Positions 43,597 through 53,158 of a stretch of DNA of 64,000 bases are shown here, piece by piece. A program made the translations under genes and the position numbers. Location of the stretch: the NCBI RefSeq assembly GCF_003946025.1, contig NZ_RHNR01000004.1, positions 1 through 64,000 on the forward strand, given 5' to 3'. Source of the DNA: Lacticaseibacillus songhuajiangensis (GTDB taxonomy: Bacteria; Bacillota; Bacilli; Lactobacillales; Lactobacillaceae). The notes beneath the pieces were generated by a model. The model had not been told where the DNA came from, did no database searches, and worked only from the letters and a program-made list of their open reading frames with translations. Each line of letters starts with the position of its first letter. The stretch's first letter is position 1.

Positions 43597-46233
43597 CTAC
43601 TTGGCTTCGTACCACGTCTTGCCGGCGTGACTCTCAACAACCAGCGGCACGTCCAACTTAACGGCAGAGTCCATCACTTGGGGAACAAGCTTCTCCAGGA
43701 CGGGCAACTCACTAGCCGGTGCTTCAAAAATCAGTTCGTCATGCACCTGCAGAAGCATTTTGGCCTGCAAATGTTGCTCTGCTAAGGCCTTTTGCATGCG
43801 CACCATGGCAATCTTAATGATGTCGGCTGCACTTCCCTGAATTGGGGTGTTCATCGCCGTCCGCTCCGCAAAACTACGCAGGTTAAAGTTACGGCTGTTA
43901 ATGTCATGCAGGTAGCGGCGCCGGTGGAACAGAGTCTCAACAAAGCCCTGTTCACTAGCCTGTTTGACCATTTTATCCATGTAATCGTGCACCTGCGGGT
44001 ATTGTGCAAAATACCCCTCGATGAATTGCTTGGCCTGTTTACGGGTGATGCCAATGTTCTTGGCGAGACCAAAGTCACTAATCCCGTACACAATCCCGAA
44101 GTTTGTGGCCTTGGCCTGCCGCCGCATGTCAGGTGTGACCTCACTGGCATCCTTCAAGCCGAAAATCTTCATCGCGGTGTTCGCATGAATATCGCGACCT
44201 TCCTTGAAGGCTTCTTGCATGTTGGCGTCCCCGGAAATGTGCGCAAGCACCCGTAATTCAATTTGCGAATAGTCAGAACTGAAGATGACCCAATCGTCGT
44301 GGCTCGGAACGAATGCGCGGCGAATCTGCTTACCCAAATCACGAGCTGGAATGTTTTGCATGTTTGGATCCACCGAACTCAGCCGGCCGGTTTGGGTCAA
44401 GGTCTGCTGGTAGCGGGTATGAATCTTGCCATCCGCATGGACAGCGGCCTGCAAGCCTTTAACATAGGTGGATTGAATTTTGGCCAACGCCCGCCAGTCC
44501 AGAATCATCTGGATCATGGGGTGCGAACTGCGCAGCTGCTCAAGCACATCGACACTGGTGGAGTAGCCGGTCTTGGTTTTCTTGATGACCGGCAGGCCGA
44601 GCTCTTCAAACAAAATCACGCCCAGCTGCTTTGGCGAGTTCAGGTTGAACTCGTGACCAGCTTCTCGATAAATATTCTGTTCAAGCACGGCCATGCTGCC
44701 GGCAAACTGATCGCCCATCTCGGCAAGCGTCGCGCTATCCAGCGTGATGCCGGTGTACTCCATGTCAGCAAGGACCCGCGCCAGTGGCAATTCAAGGTCG
44801 GTGAACAGGCTGGTTTCTTCCTGCTTCGCCAACTCTGCAGTCAATTTTGGCCGCAACGCCAGCAATGCCTGGATCTTCAGTGCCAAGTGGTTGAACAACT
44901 CGGCTTCTTCTGGTTCATGCAGCTTGGCACCTTTGCCATAAATATCCACATCGCTCGGCAAGTTCAGGTAATCATGTTCCCGTGTGAGCGTCCCGAGATC
45001 CGTGCTATTATCATCCGGATCGATGAGGTACGAGGCCAAGAGCGCATCGAATTTTGGCTCAATGTTCAAGCCCAAACGGCGAGCGGCGATAATGTTGCGC
45101 TTCGCATCGAACACAGTCATGTCCAGCGCATCGTCTTCAAGACGCATGTGCACTTCAAGGTCATCAAGTAGCGACAAGTCGCGACTGACAAAAGTCTGCT
45201 TGGCGTCCCCAATCACAAACGCCAACACATCCTCAGTGTGATAATTTTCCCCGAGCATCTCCAGTTCAAAGGCAACTGGCGCCTTGAGCTGAGCCAATGC
45301 GTCGACATTGTCCAGTGTCAAAACGGTGTAGTCGGCCTTGGGTGCTGCCGCGTTCGGATCAGCCCCCAGCTTCGCAACTGCAGTCTTCATATCCATGTCA
45401 GTAAAGAATTCGCGCAAAGTCGGGACATCTGGCCCTACATAGTCAATGTCAGCTAAGCCCACAGTAATTGGCGCGTCTTGGCGAATTGTGGCCAGGTCCT
45501 TACTCATGAAGGCCGCGTCCTTATCGTTAATCAGATTTTCCTTCATCTTGCTCTTTTTGAGCTCGTCGATGTTGGCGTAGAGGTTTTCGACCGAGCCAAA
45601 CTGTTTGACCAATTTAATGGCTGTCTTTTCGCCGACCTTAGTTACACCGGGGTAATTATCAGAAGTATCTCCCATCAGGCCTTTCAAATCGATAATCTGA
45701 CGCGGCGTGACGCCCAGCTTTTCTTCAACGTGGGCTGGCGTGTATTCTTCAATGTCTTGGACACCCTTCACCGTCACCGCAACCGTCACTTTATCAGTGG
45801 TCAGCTGGGTGAGATCCCGGTCCCCAGTCACGACAATGACGTCATCACCGGCAGCCTCAGCCTGCCTGGCCAAGGTACCAATAATGTCGTCAGCTTCCCA
45901 ATCGGCCAGTTCGTAGTTAGTAATGCCGTAACCCGCGAGCATTTTCTTGATGAGTGGAATCTGCTCGAGCAATTCGGTAGGCGTCTTCTGCCGACCACCC
46001 TTATAGTCACTGTATTTCTTGGTGCGGAAGGTCGTTTTGCCCGCATCAAACGCCACCAGCACTTTATCGGGTTCAATCCGCTTAAGCAAAATATCAAGCA
46101 TGTTGTTGAAGCCGAAGATGGCGTTGGTGTGAATGCCGGCGTGGTTGGTAAACCTATCTAGCGAAGTGTACGTTGCGTAAAACGCGCGGAACGTGATGGA
46201 GTTACCATCGATTAACAATACTGTGTCTGCCAC
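43597..46233 (-). CDS. polA: DNA polymerase I
   Basis: 878-residue repair polymerase. The N-terminal 5' nuclease domain (about 1-290) has DGNSITFRAFYA and VVTGDRDLTQL. The middle domain lies where the 3'-5' exonuclease is in E. coli, but its first acidic pair is missing (VAFELEML where DTE is expected), so proofreading is probably absent, as in many Firmicutes. The polymerase domain has DYSQIELRVLAHISGD, RRQAKATNFGIVYG and QVHDELIFEAP. Start is GTG after GAGG. First gene of the repair/replication run; its likely promoter reaches into repeat F. Confidence 0.96.
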   Translation of the reverse strand: MADTVLLIDGNSITFRAFYATYTSLDRFTNHAGIHTNAIFGFNNMLDILLKRIEPDKVLVAFDAGKTTFRTKKYSDYKGGRQKTPTELLEQIPLIKKMLAGYGITNYELADWEADDIIGTLARQAEAAGDDVIVVTGDRDLTQLTTDKVTVAVTVKGVQDIEEYTPAHVEEKLGVTPRQIIDLKGLMGDTSDNYPGVTKVGEKTAIKLVKQFGSVENLYANIDELKKSKMKENLINDKDAAFMSKDLATIRQDAPITVGLADIDYVGPDVPTLREFFTDMDMKTAVAKLGADPNAAAPKADYTVLTLDNVDALAQLKAPVAFELEMLGENYHTEDVLAFVIGDAKQTFVSRDLSLLDDLEVHMRLEDDALDMTVFDAKRNIIAARRLGLNIEPKFDALLASYLIDPDDNSTDLGTLTREHDYLNLPSDVDIYGKGAKLHEPEEAELFNHLALKIQALLALRPKLTAELAKQEETSLFTDLELPLARVLADMEYTGITLDSATLAEMGDQFAGSMAVLEQNIYREAGHEFNLNSPKQLGVILFEELGLPVIKKTKTGYSTSVDVLEQLRSSHPMIQMILDWRALAKIQSTYVKGLQAAVHADGKIHTRYQQTLTQTGRLSSVDPNMQNIPARDLGKQIRRAFVPSHDDWVIFSSDYSQIELRVLAHISGDANMQEAFKEGRDIHANTAMKIFGLKDASEVTPDMRRQAKATNFGIVYGISDFGLAKNIGITRKQAKQFIEGYFAQYPQVHDYMDKMVKQASEQGFVETLFHRRRYLHDINSRNFNLRSFAERTAMNTPIQGSAADIIKIAMVRMQKALAEQHLQAKMLLQVHDELIFEAPASELPVLEKLVPQVMDSAVKLDVPLVVESHAGKTWYEAK

Positions 46234-46297
46234 TAGGCTACCTCGTTTCTCTTTATCCTGTGTTTTGTCTGCTCTTATTGTACCAAAGATGGCAAAC

Positions 46298-47143
46298 GCT
46301 GTCCGTCAGCATAAGTCATGAAACTTTCATCCGCAAGGATGCAGGAATTGAAAATAGTGGGGTAGACCGAAGGTCGGGTCTGGTGCGGATTGGCTTCGCG
46401 GGCAGGAACTCCGTTAGCGGGGACCGTTCCAGCCGGCTACGCCGTCTTCCACTGGGGATATTGCCGTAAGCCCAGCGTCAATATCCCGCTCCCGATAAAA
46501 TTGGTGGTGCACCCCCGACGAAAATCATGTCGGGAATACACCGCCAATTTTATTTTCGCTAACTCCGTCCCTGCCCGCTACACCAATCCACCCCAGACCC
46601 TAAGTGCATTCACAATACTGTGGTGTTGTTATTTCCGGACGACGTTAACCTGATGATTTCATATCATGTGCGGTGTGACACATCAACGAACCGGTAGACA
46701 CAGTGACAATAACCCAACACCTTCTGTCACCGTGATTTCAATCTCTAATTGAAGTCAATCTGACTTGTACCCGTCGCGCAATCGTTAGTCGTACTGTCCC
46801 CACTCAGTAACGTGTCGGCCACGGAGATGGTGGTGCGCTTGGGCGAAGCGCAGGGAACGGAGTCGGGCGAAAAGATGATTGTCTGGAGACAGGACGGCTG
46901 CACTTGCCGTCGTGGCTGCACACAATCATCTCGGGAGCGCGGAGTTGACGCTGTTCTTGCGGCAACTCCGCCAGTGGAAGACCGCGATAGCGGGCTGAAG
47001 CGGTCCCCGCCCGACGTAGTTCCCGGAGCGCAGCCCAAGCGCACCACCACCGGAGTTGCCGACCCCATCGCCTTGCGGCGTTGTGAAAGCTGTTTAAAGT
47101 GCAGGTCGCACCCTTGCGGGCGCGGACTTACGCTGACGGGCAG
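46298..47143. repeat. Composite fold-back repeat F (type I + spacer + type II)
   Basis: Complete 846-bp copy between the start of polA and the 3' end of the BI-1 gene. Ends: GCTGTCCGTCAGCATAAG at 46298-46315 and the inverse ending at about 47143. Type I central stem: 46495-46519/46529-46553, close to that of repeat D. Type II has the AGATGATTGT/ACAATCATCT stem shared with E. Spacer about 46610-46810. The left end may supply part of the polA promoter. No conserved ORF. Confidence 0.88.
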
Positions 47144-47149
47144 TAACAA

Positions 47150-47180
47150 CAAAAAAGAGCCCCTCACAGGGCTCTTGCAA
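47150..47180 (-). terminator. Terminator of the BI-1 gene
   Basis: Stem AAGAGCCC/GGGCTCTT around CTCACA with an A-run on the left, beginning a few bases after repeat F. Confidence 0.9.
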
Positions 47181-47186
47181 TTAACT

Positions 47187-47891
47187 TTAGTTACGATTGT
47201 CGCTAATTCCGAAAATTTGGAGAATGGTGATGAACAGGTTGAGGAAGTCCAGGTAGAGCATGATGGCACCCTGCACTGCCAAAGAACGAACGGCAACGTC
47301 GCCTTCCGCTTCCGCGTAGGAATACATCTGCTTCAAGCGCTGGTTATCATAGGCAACCAGCACGATGAAGACCCCGAGGATAACATAATTCAAAATCATC
47401 GCCATCCCAGTGGAGTGCATGAAGAAGTTCAGGAAGCTCATGACCAATGCTCCAATCAGGAACATTGTCGCGATACTGCCGGCACGGCTGAGATCCCGTT
47501 TGCCGTAAATCCCGACCAGCGCCATGGTGCCGAAGATCACCGCGGTCACCAGAAGTGCCGCGATGGCTGTCGAGCTCTTGAACATCATCATAAAGATGGA
47601 GAGGGTCGTCCCCTCACTGGCCGCCATGAGCAAGAACATCGTGGTCGCTCGGGCCGGATTCTGCGCTGACTTCATGCTGGAAGCAAATAGCATAAAGACA
47701 AACGGCAGGAACATCGCCACGTAGTAGAACACCTGGTTCGTACTGATGAATGCCAAGTACTGAGCCTGGAAGACAACCCCCAGTAGGTAAGTAACGGCTG
47801 CCGTCACCAACAAACCTAATCCCATCATGCCATACAAGTGGCCATAAAATTGACCAATACCCGTCTCACTGACGGAACGCCGTTCTTGCAT
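47187..47891 (-). CDS. Bax inhibitor-1 / YccA-family membrane protein
   Basis: 234-residue integral membrane protein with about seven segments, family BI-1 (UPF0005). Bacterial members act as calcium leak channels or modulate FtsH. The C-terminal part, with VLVAYDNQRLKQMY and GAIMLYLDFLNLFITILQIF, is typical and includes the conserved Asp residues. Single gene with its own promoter (47929-47957) and terminator. Confidence 0.92.
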   Translation of the reverse strand: MQERRSVSETGIGQFYGHLYGMMGLGLLVTAAVTYLLGVVFQAQYLAFISTNQVFYYVAMFLPFVFMLFASSMKSAQNPARATTMFLLMAASEGTTLSIFMMMFKSSTAIAALLVTAVIFGTMALVGIYGKRDLSRAGSIATMFLIGALVMSFLNFFMHSTGMAMILNYVILGVFIVLVAYDNQRLKQMYSYAEAEGDVAVRSLAVQGAIMLYLDFLNLFITILQIFGISDNRN

Positions 47892-47928
47892 CTAATCATT
47901 CCTTTCAAATATCTCTTATTAACAGGCA

Positions 47929-47957
47929 AGTATACACACTTATGCTGATTGCGTCCA
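47929..47957 (-). promoter_or_regulatory. Promoter of the BI-1 gene
   Basis: Minus-strand TGGACG (47952-47957), 17-base spacer, TATACT (47929-47934). Confidence 0.7.
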
Positions 47958-48040
47958 CCGGACTTTAGACCGATAAATAACTTTATGGCCAGCAATCTGC
48001 CTGTTGTCACATTTTGCGAAAACACAGCTTTTGAAAAAAC

Positions 48041-48089
48041 AAAAAAAGACAGTGGTAACCACCCCTAAGCGGTTCCCCCTGTCTTTTCA
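48041..48089 (-). terminator. Terminator of murC
   Basis: Stem AGACAG/CTGTCT extended by AACC/GGTT pairs, with a seven-A run at 48041-48047 giving the U-run on the minus strand. Confidence 0.85.
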
Positions 48090-48101
48090 TCAACTCCAGA
48101 A

Positions 48102-49424
48102 TTACTTCTCAGATTTCTGCTTGAGCAGATCTTCGTAGGCGTTCTCGTACTTCTGAATGTCACCGGCACCCATGAAGACAACGACCGCGTTTTGCTCCTC
48201 GAGTAGTGGACTCATGTCGTCGAGTTTGAGCACCCGGCCACCATGACTGATCTTGGCACCAAGGTCTTCGGCACTGACACTGCCGGATTGTTCTCGCGCG
48301 GAGCTGAAAATATCTGTCAGGTAAACTTCATCGGCCTTGTCGAGCGTTTCCGCAAATTCGTCAAGGTAAGCAATCGTGCGGCTAAAGGTGTGTGGCTGGA
48401 ATACCGCCACAAGCTTCTTGTCTGGGTACTTCTGCCGAGCAGCATCCAGCGTTGCCTTGATCTCGTTTGGGTGGTGTGCGTAGTCGTCGATAATGGTCAT
48501 ATCGGCAACCTTAGTTTCGGAGAAGCGGCGCTTAACCCCACTGAAGGTGGCCAATTCCCGGGCGATGAAGCTAGGGTCCAGCTTTTCAGTGTACGCAACC
48601 GCAACCACTGCCAGCGCGTTGAGCACGCTGTGTTCACCAAACAGTGGCACCATGAAGTGACCGATTAATTCGTCATGGTAGTAAGCATCAAAGGCAGAAC
48701 CTTCAGTTGAACGCACCACGTTCTTAGCGATAAAGTCATCCTTATCACTCACCCCGTAGTAGTAGACCGGCACATCAACCTTGAGTTTACGCAACCAAGG
48801 ATCATCGCCCCAAGCGAAGATGCCCTTCTTAACCTGCTTGGCTTCAGTTTCGAATGCGTCGTACACGTCTTCGATACCGGTGTAGTAATCCGGGTGGTCA
48901 AAGTCGATGTTGGTCATGATGATGTAGTCTGGGCTGTATGCCAAGAAGTGCCGGCGGTATTCGTCCGCTTCAAACACGAAGAACTGGGAATCCTTCTGGC
49001 CAACACCGGTCCCGTCACCAATCAGGTAACTCGTCTTGGCAACGCCACTGAGCGTGTGGGACAGCAGACCAGTGGTACTGGTCTTACCGTGCGCACCGGC
49101 AACGCCAATACTGGTGTAGTTTTCAATCAGCTTACCAAGGTATTCGTGGTAACGGTAGACCTTGAGACCCATTTCCCGGGCACGGGCAACTTCTGGATGT
49201 TCATCCGTGAAGCTGTTCCCTGCAATGATGGTGTAGCCTTCCTTCAGGTTAGCCGCGTCAAAAGGCAAGCACTCGATGCCTGCCTTTTCCAGACCGCGCT
49301 GTGTGAACGTGAACTGGGTAATGTCACTGCCCAATACCTTGTGGCCTAAATCATGCAGAATGAGGGCCAAAGCGCTCATTCCGGAACCCTTAATACCAAT
49401 GAAGTAGTCAGTTTCTTCGCTCAT
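48102..49424 (-). CDS. murC: UDP-N-acetylmuramate--L-alanine ligase
   Basis: Cytosolic peptidoglycan precursor enzyme that adds L-Ala to UDP-MurNAc. 440 residues. [16 protein letters not shown] binds [15 protein letters not shown] (108-119) binds [13 protein letters not shown] and [10 protein letters not shown] are Mur ligase signatures. Follows the disordered-protein gene by 35 bases on the same strand. Confidence 0.97.
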   Translation of the reverse strand: MSEETDYFIGIKGSGMSALALILHDLGHKVLGSDITQFTFTQRGLEKAGIECLPFDAANLKEGYTIIAGNSFTDEHPEVARAREMGLKVYRYHEYLGKLIENYTSIGVAGAHGKTSTTGLLSHTLSGVAKTSYLIGDGTGVGQKDSQFFVFEADEYRRHFLAYSPDYIIMTNIDFDHPDYYTGIEDVYDAFETEAKQVKKGIFAWGDDPWLRKLKVDVPVYYYGVSDKDDFIAKNVVRSTEGSAFDAYYHDELIGHFMVPLFGEHSVLNALAVVAVAYTEKLDPSFIARELATFSGVKRRFSETKVADMTIIDDYAHHPNEIKATLDAARQKYPDKKLVAVFQPHTFSRTIAYLDEFAETLDKADEVYLTDIFSSAREQSGSVSAEDLGAKISHGGRVLKLDDMSPLLEEQNAVVVFMGAGDIQKYENAYEDLLKQKSEK

Positions 49425-49459
49425 GAAGTAATTCTTCTTTCTATATTCGTTTGGTCAGC

Positions 49460-50020
49460 TTACTGCTGTTTTTGCCGCAAGTATGCAGCCACCGCGTCAT
49501 GCGTCACATTCCAATCCGGAAGCGGCGCAAAATTCGGTGTAAGTGCACTTACCGTGCTGCGGTGCTGCTGCGCTGCTGGTGAGTCATCGCGCAAAACCAC
49601 TGGCTCTGCGTTCAGTTCCACCGGCCACCACTCGTCCTCGACCGGCACAGCCCGCGGCGTCCGTTTAGCGACGTGCGCAGAGTCTACTTGCGCCGAACTG
49701 GTAGTTTCTGGTGCTTTTGCAGTTGCACCTGGCGTCTCCACCTGGGCTACTGCAACTGGTTCGGCACTATCCTCATCCACCGCAGCATCATCAGCACCGG
49801 CGATGAGAATCACCGCATCATCCGGCCGCTGCATTTTGGCGGTAATATCTGCGTAGTTAATCACCGGTGCCTTGCTCGTCCGTGAAGCCACACTTGGTGG
49901 GGTCACAAACTGGGACATCGGATCAACAGAGTGATACGTGATTGGTTCCTGCGCTTTTTGCGCCGGAGAATCAGGCTTTTGCCCTTCGCGGTTAAAAGCC
50001 GGTCCGTCATAATGCGCCAT
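49460..50020 (-). CDS. Hypothetical low-complexity protein before murC
   Basis: 186 residues, unrecognised. The protein is rich in Ala, Pro, Glu, Asp and Val with no signal peptide or membrane segment, and most of it looks disordered. The C-terminus has a small ordered-looking patch, LPDWNVTHDAVAAYLRQKQQ. AAGGAGGGA precedes the ATG. In Bacillus and many lactobacilli an FtsK/SftA-type translocase lies between ytpR and murC; this could be a separate small gene or the leftover N-terminal part of such a protein, but no ATPase motif remains. Confidence 0.75.
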   Translation of the reverse strand: MAHYDGPAFNREGQKPDSPAQKAQEPITYHSVDPMSQFVTPPSVASRTSKAPVINYADITAKMQRPDDAVILIAGADDAAVDEDSAEPVAVAQVETPGATAKAPETTSSAQVDSAHVAKRTPRAVPVEDEWWPVELNAEPVVLRDDSPAAQQHRSTVSALTPNFAPLPDWNVTHDAVAAYLRQKQQ

Positions 50021-50150
50021 GACAATCCCTCCTTCAGCTGTGGTTCAATGATAGCACAGATTTGGTCCGGACCAGACCCGTGATGACATACACAAGGTGA
50101 AAAAAATGCACCGGTACTTGCACAAGTTTTTAGTCGCTGCGATTTAGGAT

Positions 50151-50786
50151 TTACGCGTTAGCCAGGAACTTAGCAGCCTTGGCAAAATCAAACGGGGTCC
50201 CAGCAGGAATGCTGTCAGGCAGTACCAGAATACCGCGCTTCTGCGGTGCGTTCGGCAGCGCCAGTTCCCGGGCGGAGCAGAGCATACCGTAACTATCAAC
50301 GCCGCGCAGTGCACCCGGCCAGATCATTTTGCCGTCTGGCATCATGGCACCCGGCAAAGCCGCAACAACGTGCTGACTGAGCGCCGCATTCGGTGCGCCG
50401 CAAACAATCTGTTCGCTCCGGCCGTTGCCTAAATCAACTTGCGTCACGTGGAGGTGATCAGAGTCTGGATGTGCCGCAAACTCACTGACCACCCCAATGA
50501 CGAACTTTGGTGCGTCATCAGCGGTCAATTCTTCAGCAAAGCCGGCAGCCTGAATGAGCTCGTTAAGCTTGGCAACCTGCTGCTGATCAAGGAAAACTTG
50601 GCCATCAGCGAGCTGACCCAGTGTACTTGATACGTTAAAGAAGTTGTAACCGAGCAGCTGTCCCTTTGCGTCCTTAATCTGCACGAGATCACCGCGCTTC
50701 TCGCTGACTTGCGCGTCTGTGTCCTCAGCAACGAAGGTGATGAGTACGTCGCCAAGTGCGGCGTGGTTGTAACTAGAAATCAACAT
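50151..50786 (-). CDS. ytpR: YtpR-family tRNA-binding-domain protein
   Basis: 211-residue protein with a C-terminal EMAP/tRNA-binding OB-fold: KFVIGVVSEFAAHPDSDHLH and EQIVCGAPNA are diagnostic and resemble the N-terminus of PheT. The first ~85 residues are the DUF4479 part of YtpR. Role unknown; it lies near murC, as in Bacillus. GGGAGGA precedes the ATG. Confidence 0.93.
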   Translation of the reverse strand: MLISSYNHAALGDVLITFVAEDTDAQVSEKRGDLVQIKDAKGQLLGYNFFNVSSTLGQLADGQVFLDQQQVAKLNELIQAAGFAEELTADDAPKFVIGVVSEFAAHPDSDHLHVTQVDLGNGRSEQIVCGAPNAALSQHVVAALPGAMMPDGKMIWPGALRGVDSYGMLCSARELALPNAPQKRGILVLPDSIPAGTPFDFAKAAKFLANA

Positions 50787-50903
50787 CGTGATAATATCCT
50801 CCCAATCGGTGTGCCGTGCACACCCCGTAATTCAATCTGCTACCGGCGCCAACTAATGATGCGTTATACTGAAAGCATCAATCAAGTTCACAGGAGGCGC
50901 CCC

Positions 50904-51197
50904 ATGCGTAAATCTACCAAAATCAGCCTAGTAATTGCCACCGGTCTTCTTGCCATCGCGACCGCTGCCAGTGTCCAGCGCAGCAAGATTGTCCACGCGC
51001 GCCGCATCAAGTCACTCTTGCAGGCTGCAAAAGACATGCAAAGCCTGCCGGTGCTTGGCGGCTGGATGACGGAAATCCCTACTGGCAACACCGATAGCCT
51101 GCAAATGCGCGGCGGCGTCATTGTTGCGACCCAAAATGGGCGGCGCACACACGGCTTCACCGCGGACATCGCCACCGGTGTGATTACTTTTGACTAA
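50904..51197 (+). CDS. Small membrane-anchored hypothetical protein
   Basis: 97 residues, unrecognised. One N-terminal membrane segment ([18 protein letters not shown], about 7-24) is followed by a basic stretch and a small domain with [10 protein letters not shown] and [23 protein letters not shown] stands before the ATG at 50904; an upstream ATG in frame has no ribosome binding site. The end overlaps the convergent trmB end by four bases. Probably exported or membrane-facing; function unknown. Confidence 0.75.
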   Translation: MRKSTKISLVIATGLLAIATAASVQRSKIVHARRIKSLLQAAKDMQSLPVLGGWMTEIPTGNTDSLQMRGGVIVATQNGRRTHGFTADIATGVITFD

Positions 51198-51844
51198 TCA
51201 GCCGTGCTAAAGCGCGCCTTGAGTTCATAGATGCGGCCGCCCTTAGCACTAAATTTCTGCTCGTATTCGGTCTCGATGTTGCCTTCAACGCGCGCATCCT
51301 TGTGCAAGTCCAGGCTGACCAAATCGTAGTGCATCCCGTAATTGTTCATGCTGACCAGGGAGTATTCAAACAAGCCCTGGTTATCCGTCTTGAACTGCAG
51401 GGTGGCGCCCTTTTGCATGATGTTCTCGTACTGCGCCAAGAAGCTCTTGTAGGTTAAGCGCCGCTTCTCGTGGCGAGTCTTTGGCCATGGGTCAGAGAAG
51501 TTTAAGAACAAGCCGGCAACTTCTTCCGGTGCAAAGTATTCACTCAAGTCCGCGCCGTCACCCAGAATCAGGTGCAAGTTCGGCAACTGCAGTTCAACTT
51601 GTTTCCGCAGAATGTACGCGATTGCCACTTCCTGCAGTTCCAGGGCGATGAAATTCCGTTCTGGGTATGCCTGGGCCATGCCAATGATAAATTGGCCCTT
51701 ACCGGAGCCCACTTCCAGCATGAGTGGTTGCTCGGTAGCAAATTTTTCCTGCCACTTGCCTTGCATCCCCTTGGGGGTAATGCTAATCATGTCGGGGTGA
51801 GCCGCAATCAGCGGCTTTGCCCACGATTTGTTGCGCAAACGCAT
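51194..51844 (-). CDS. trmB: tRNA (guanine-N7)-methyltransferase TrmB
   Basis: Methylates G46 in the variable loop of tRNAs using SAM. 216 residues. [19 protein letters not shown] is motif [16 protein letters not shown] is the family signature. AGAGGA before the ATG. Converges with the small membrane protein gene. Confidence 0.97.
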   Translation of the reverse strand: MRLRNKSWAKPLIAAHPDMISITPKGMQGKWQEKFATEQPLMLEVGSGKGQFIIGMAQAYPERNFIALELQEVAIAYILRKQVELQLPNLHLILGDGADLSEYFAPEEVAGLFLNFSDPWPKTRHEKRRLTYKSFLAQYENIMQKGATLQFKTDNQGLFEYSLVSMNNYGMHYDLVSLDLHKDARVEGNIETEYEQKFSAKGGRIYELKARFSTAD

Positions 51845-51888
51845 ATAATAATCCTCTTCTTTTCTATTAATTCATCATTACTACGAAT

Positions 51889-51935
51889 AAAAACTGCCGC
51901 GTGGGTCCACTGGACCGATACGCGGCAGTTTTTTC
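51889..51935 (-). terminator. Terminator of ecsAB
   Basis: Stem AAACTGCCGCG/CGCGGCAGTTT with a secondary GGTCCA/TGGACC stem inside; A-rich on the left, T-run on the right, so possibly active on both strands. Confidence 0.88.
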
Positions 51936-51950
51936 AGTCCGAAGTATATT

Positions 51951-53156
51951 CTACATATTCTTGCGCACGCGCGCCACCACAAACACACCCGGAATGACTA
52001 TCGCGGCAACTAAGAACGCCGCACTAATGCCCAAGCCAAGGACGTGAAAGCGCACAATTGCCGCTACGGCCATAATCAGCGCTGCTGCTAAGGTTGCGCC
52101 AATGGCCACCTGGCGCCAAGCCGGCACCCGCTGCGCGCGGTCAATCGGGAACAAGTGGGTGAATACAATCTCGTCATAGCGTTTGCTCAGTGGTGCCAGT
52201 TGCACGTCTAGCAGGTATAGCATTGCCAAACCAATAATGAGCACAAGCCACCACTGGTTCGCAATCAGGATGAGGACGGCGCCAACCAGACCCAAGCGAA
52301 ATGTCAGGCCAAAATATTCATCACTACGCACAAGCCCGCGGGCATACAGGTACAGCCAGCTGTTTTGTTGCGTGCGCTGAATTCGCTTCAGCGGGCCATC
52401 CATGTAGCGCCGCCGCGACGTACCCCCGCCCAATCCGGGGACGTCGGTGAAAAGGTTGTAGAAACGGTAAATGCGCGCCTGCCGCGCGGCTTCCGTCTTA
52501 ATCATGAGCTCTAAGTTCACGTTCGCAACGCTCAGAATGCGCCGCGCTTGCAGACGAATCGCGACGAAAACAGCCCCAGCGCCTGCTAAGGCAATAACTG
52601 GACTGGTCGACAAACCCACGAGCGTCAGACCAAAAGCAAGCACCATCAGTGCCAGTCGCGCCCGCTTTGTTTGCAGTCCACTCCAGAACAGCCCAAGTTC
52701 CTGCAAATACATGTCAGCCAGTTTCCAAGCCAGTTGGGCAAGCATCTGCAGTAGCACCCAATAAGTGGGAACAGCTGCGCCGCCGCGCATGATTGGCCAA
52801 ACAGCCAAAGTCGCCAGCAACTGCACCGTGAGTGGTAGGGCGAGACTATAGCGAAAAGCCCCACGTAAGTATGCCTGCATTTTGCCGAGTTGGGGCAACA
52901 AGAAGACGGCATCTGCTTTTTGCACTAAAGTCGCTAGGCGGCCAATACTTAAGCTCAAGGCCAACGCGGCGCTGACAGCGACGATGAGCAAGGCGGAACT
53001 GCCGTGCAGACTCTTCACGAAACGACTGTACGCGTATAGTACAGCCCCAAACAGAATCAGCAGGACGAGGACGAAGTGATCATTGAAGACGCGCTGCAAG
53101 TATTTGCTTTGCAGCTTCAAATGGCGGCCGCGCCGTTTACTCCATAATGTGTCCAC
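51951..53156 (-). CDS. ecsB: ABC transporter permease EcsB
   Basis: 401-residue membrane protein with about eight segments, partner of EcsA. In Bacillus the Ecs transporter affects secretion, competence and intramembrane proteolysis through RasP; its substrate is unsettled. Start is GTG, seven bases after AGGAGG, and three bases after the ecsA stop. Basic N-terminus RRGRHLKLQSKYLQRVFNDH is typical of the family. Confidence 0.92.
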   Translation of the reverse strand: MDTLWSKRRGRHLKLQSKYLQRVFNDHFVLVLLILFGAVLYAYSRFVKSLHGSSALLIVAVSAALALSLSIGRLATLVQKADAVFLLPQLGKMQAYLRGAFRYSLALPLTVQLLATLAVWPIMRGGAAVPTYWVLLQMLAQLAWKLADMYLQELGLFWSGLQTKRARLALMVLAFGLTLVGLSTSPVIALAGAGAVFVAIRLQARRILSVANVNLELMIKTEAARQARIYRFYNLFTDVPGLGGGTSRRRYMDGPLKRIQRTQQNSWLYLYARGLVRSDEYFGLTFRLGLVGAVLILIANQWWLVLIIGLAMLYLLDVQLAPLSKRYDEIVFTHLFPIDRAQRVPAWRQVAIGATLAAALIMAVAAIVRFHVLGLGISAAFLVAAIVIPGVFVVARVRKNM

Positions 53157-53158
53157 GG

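Noticed and set aside
46745-47669. Reading frames of 183 and 285 codons reaching into repeat F
   Set aside because: They lie on the repeat and on the antisense of the BI-1 gene; the frames are not conserved in the other copies.
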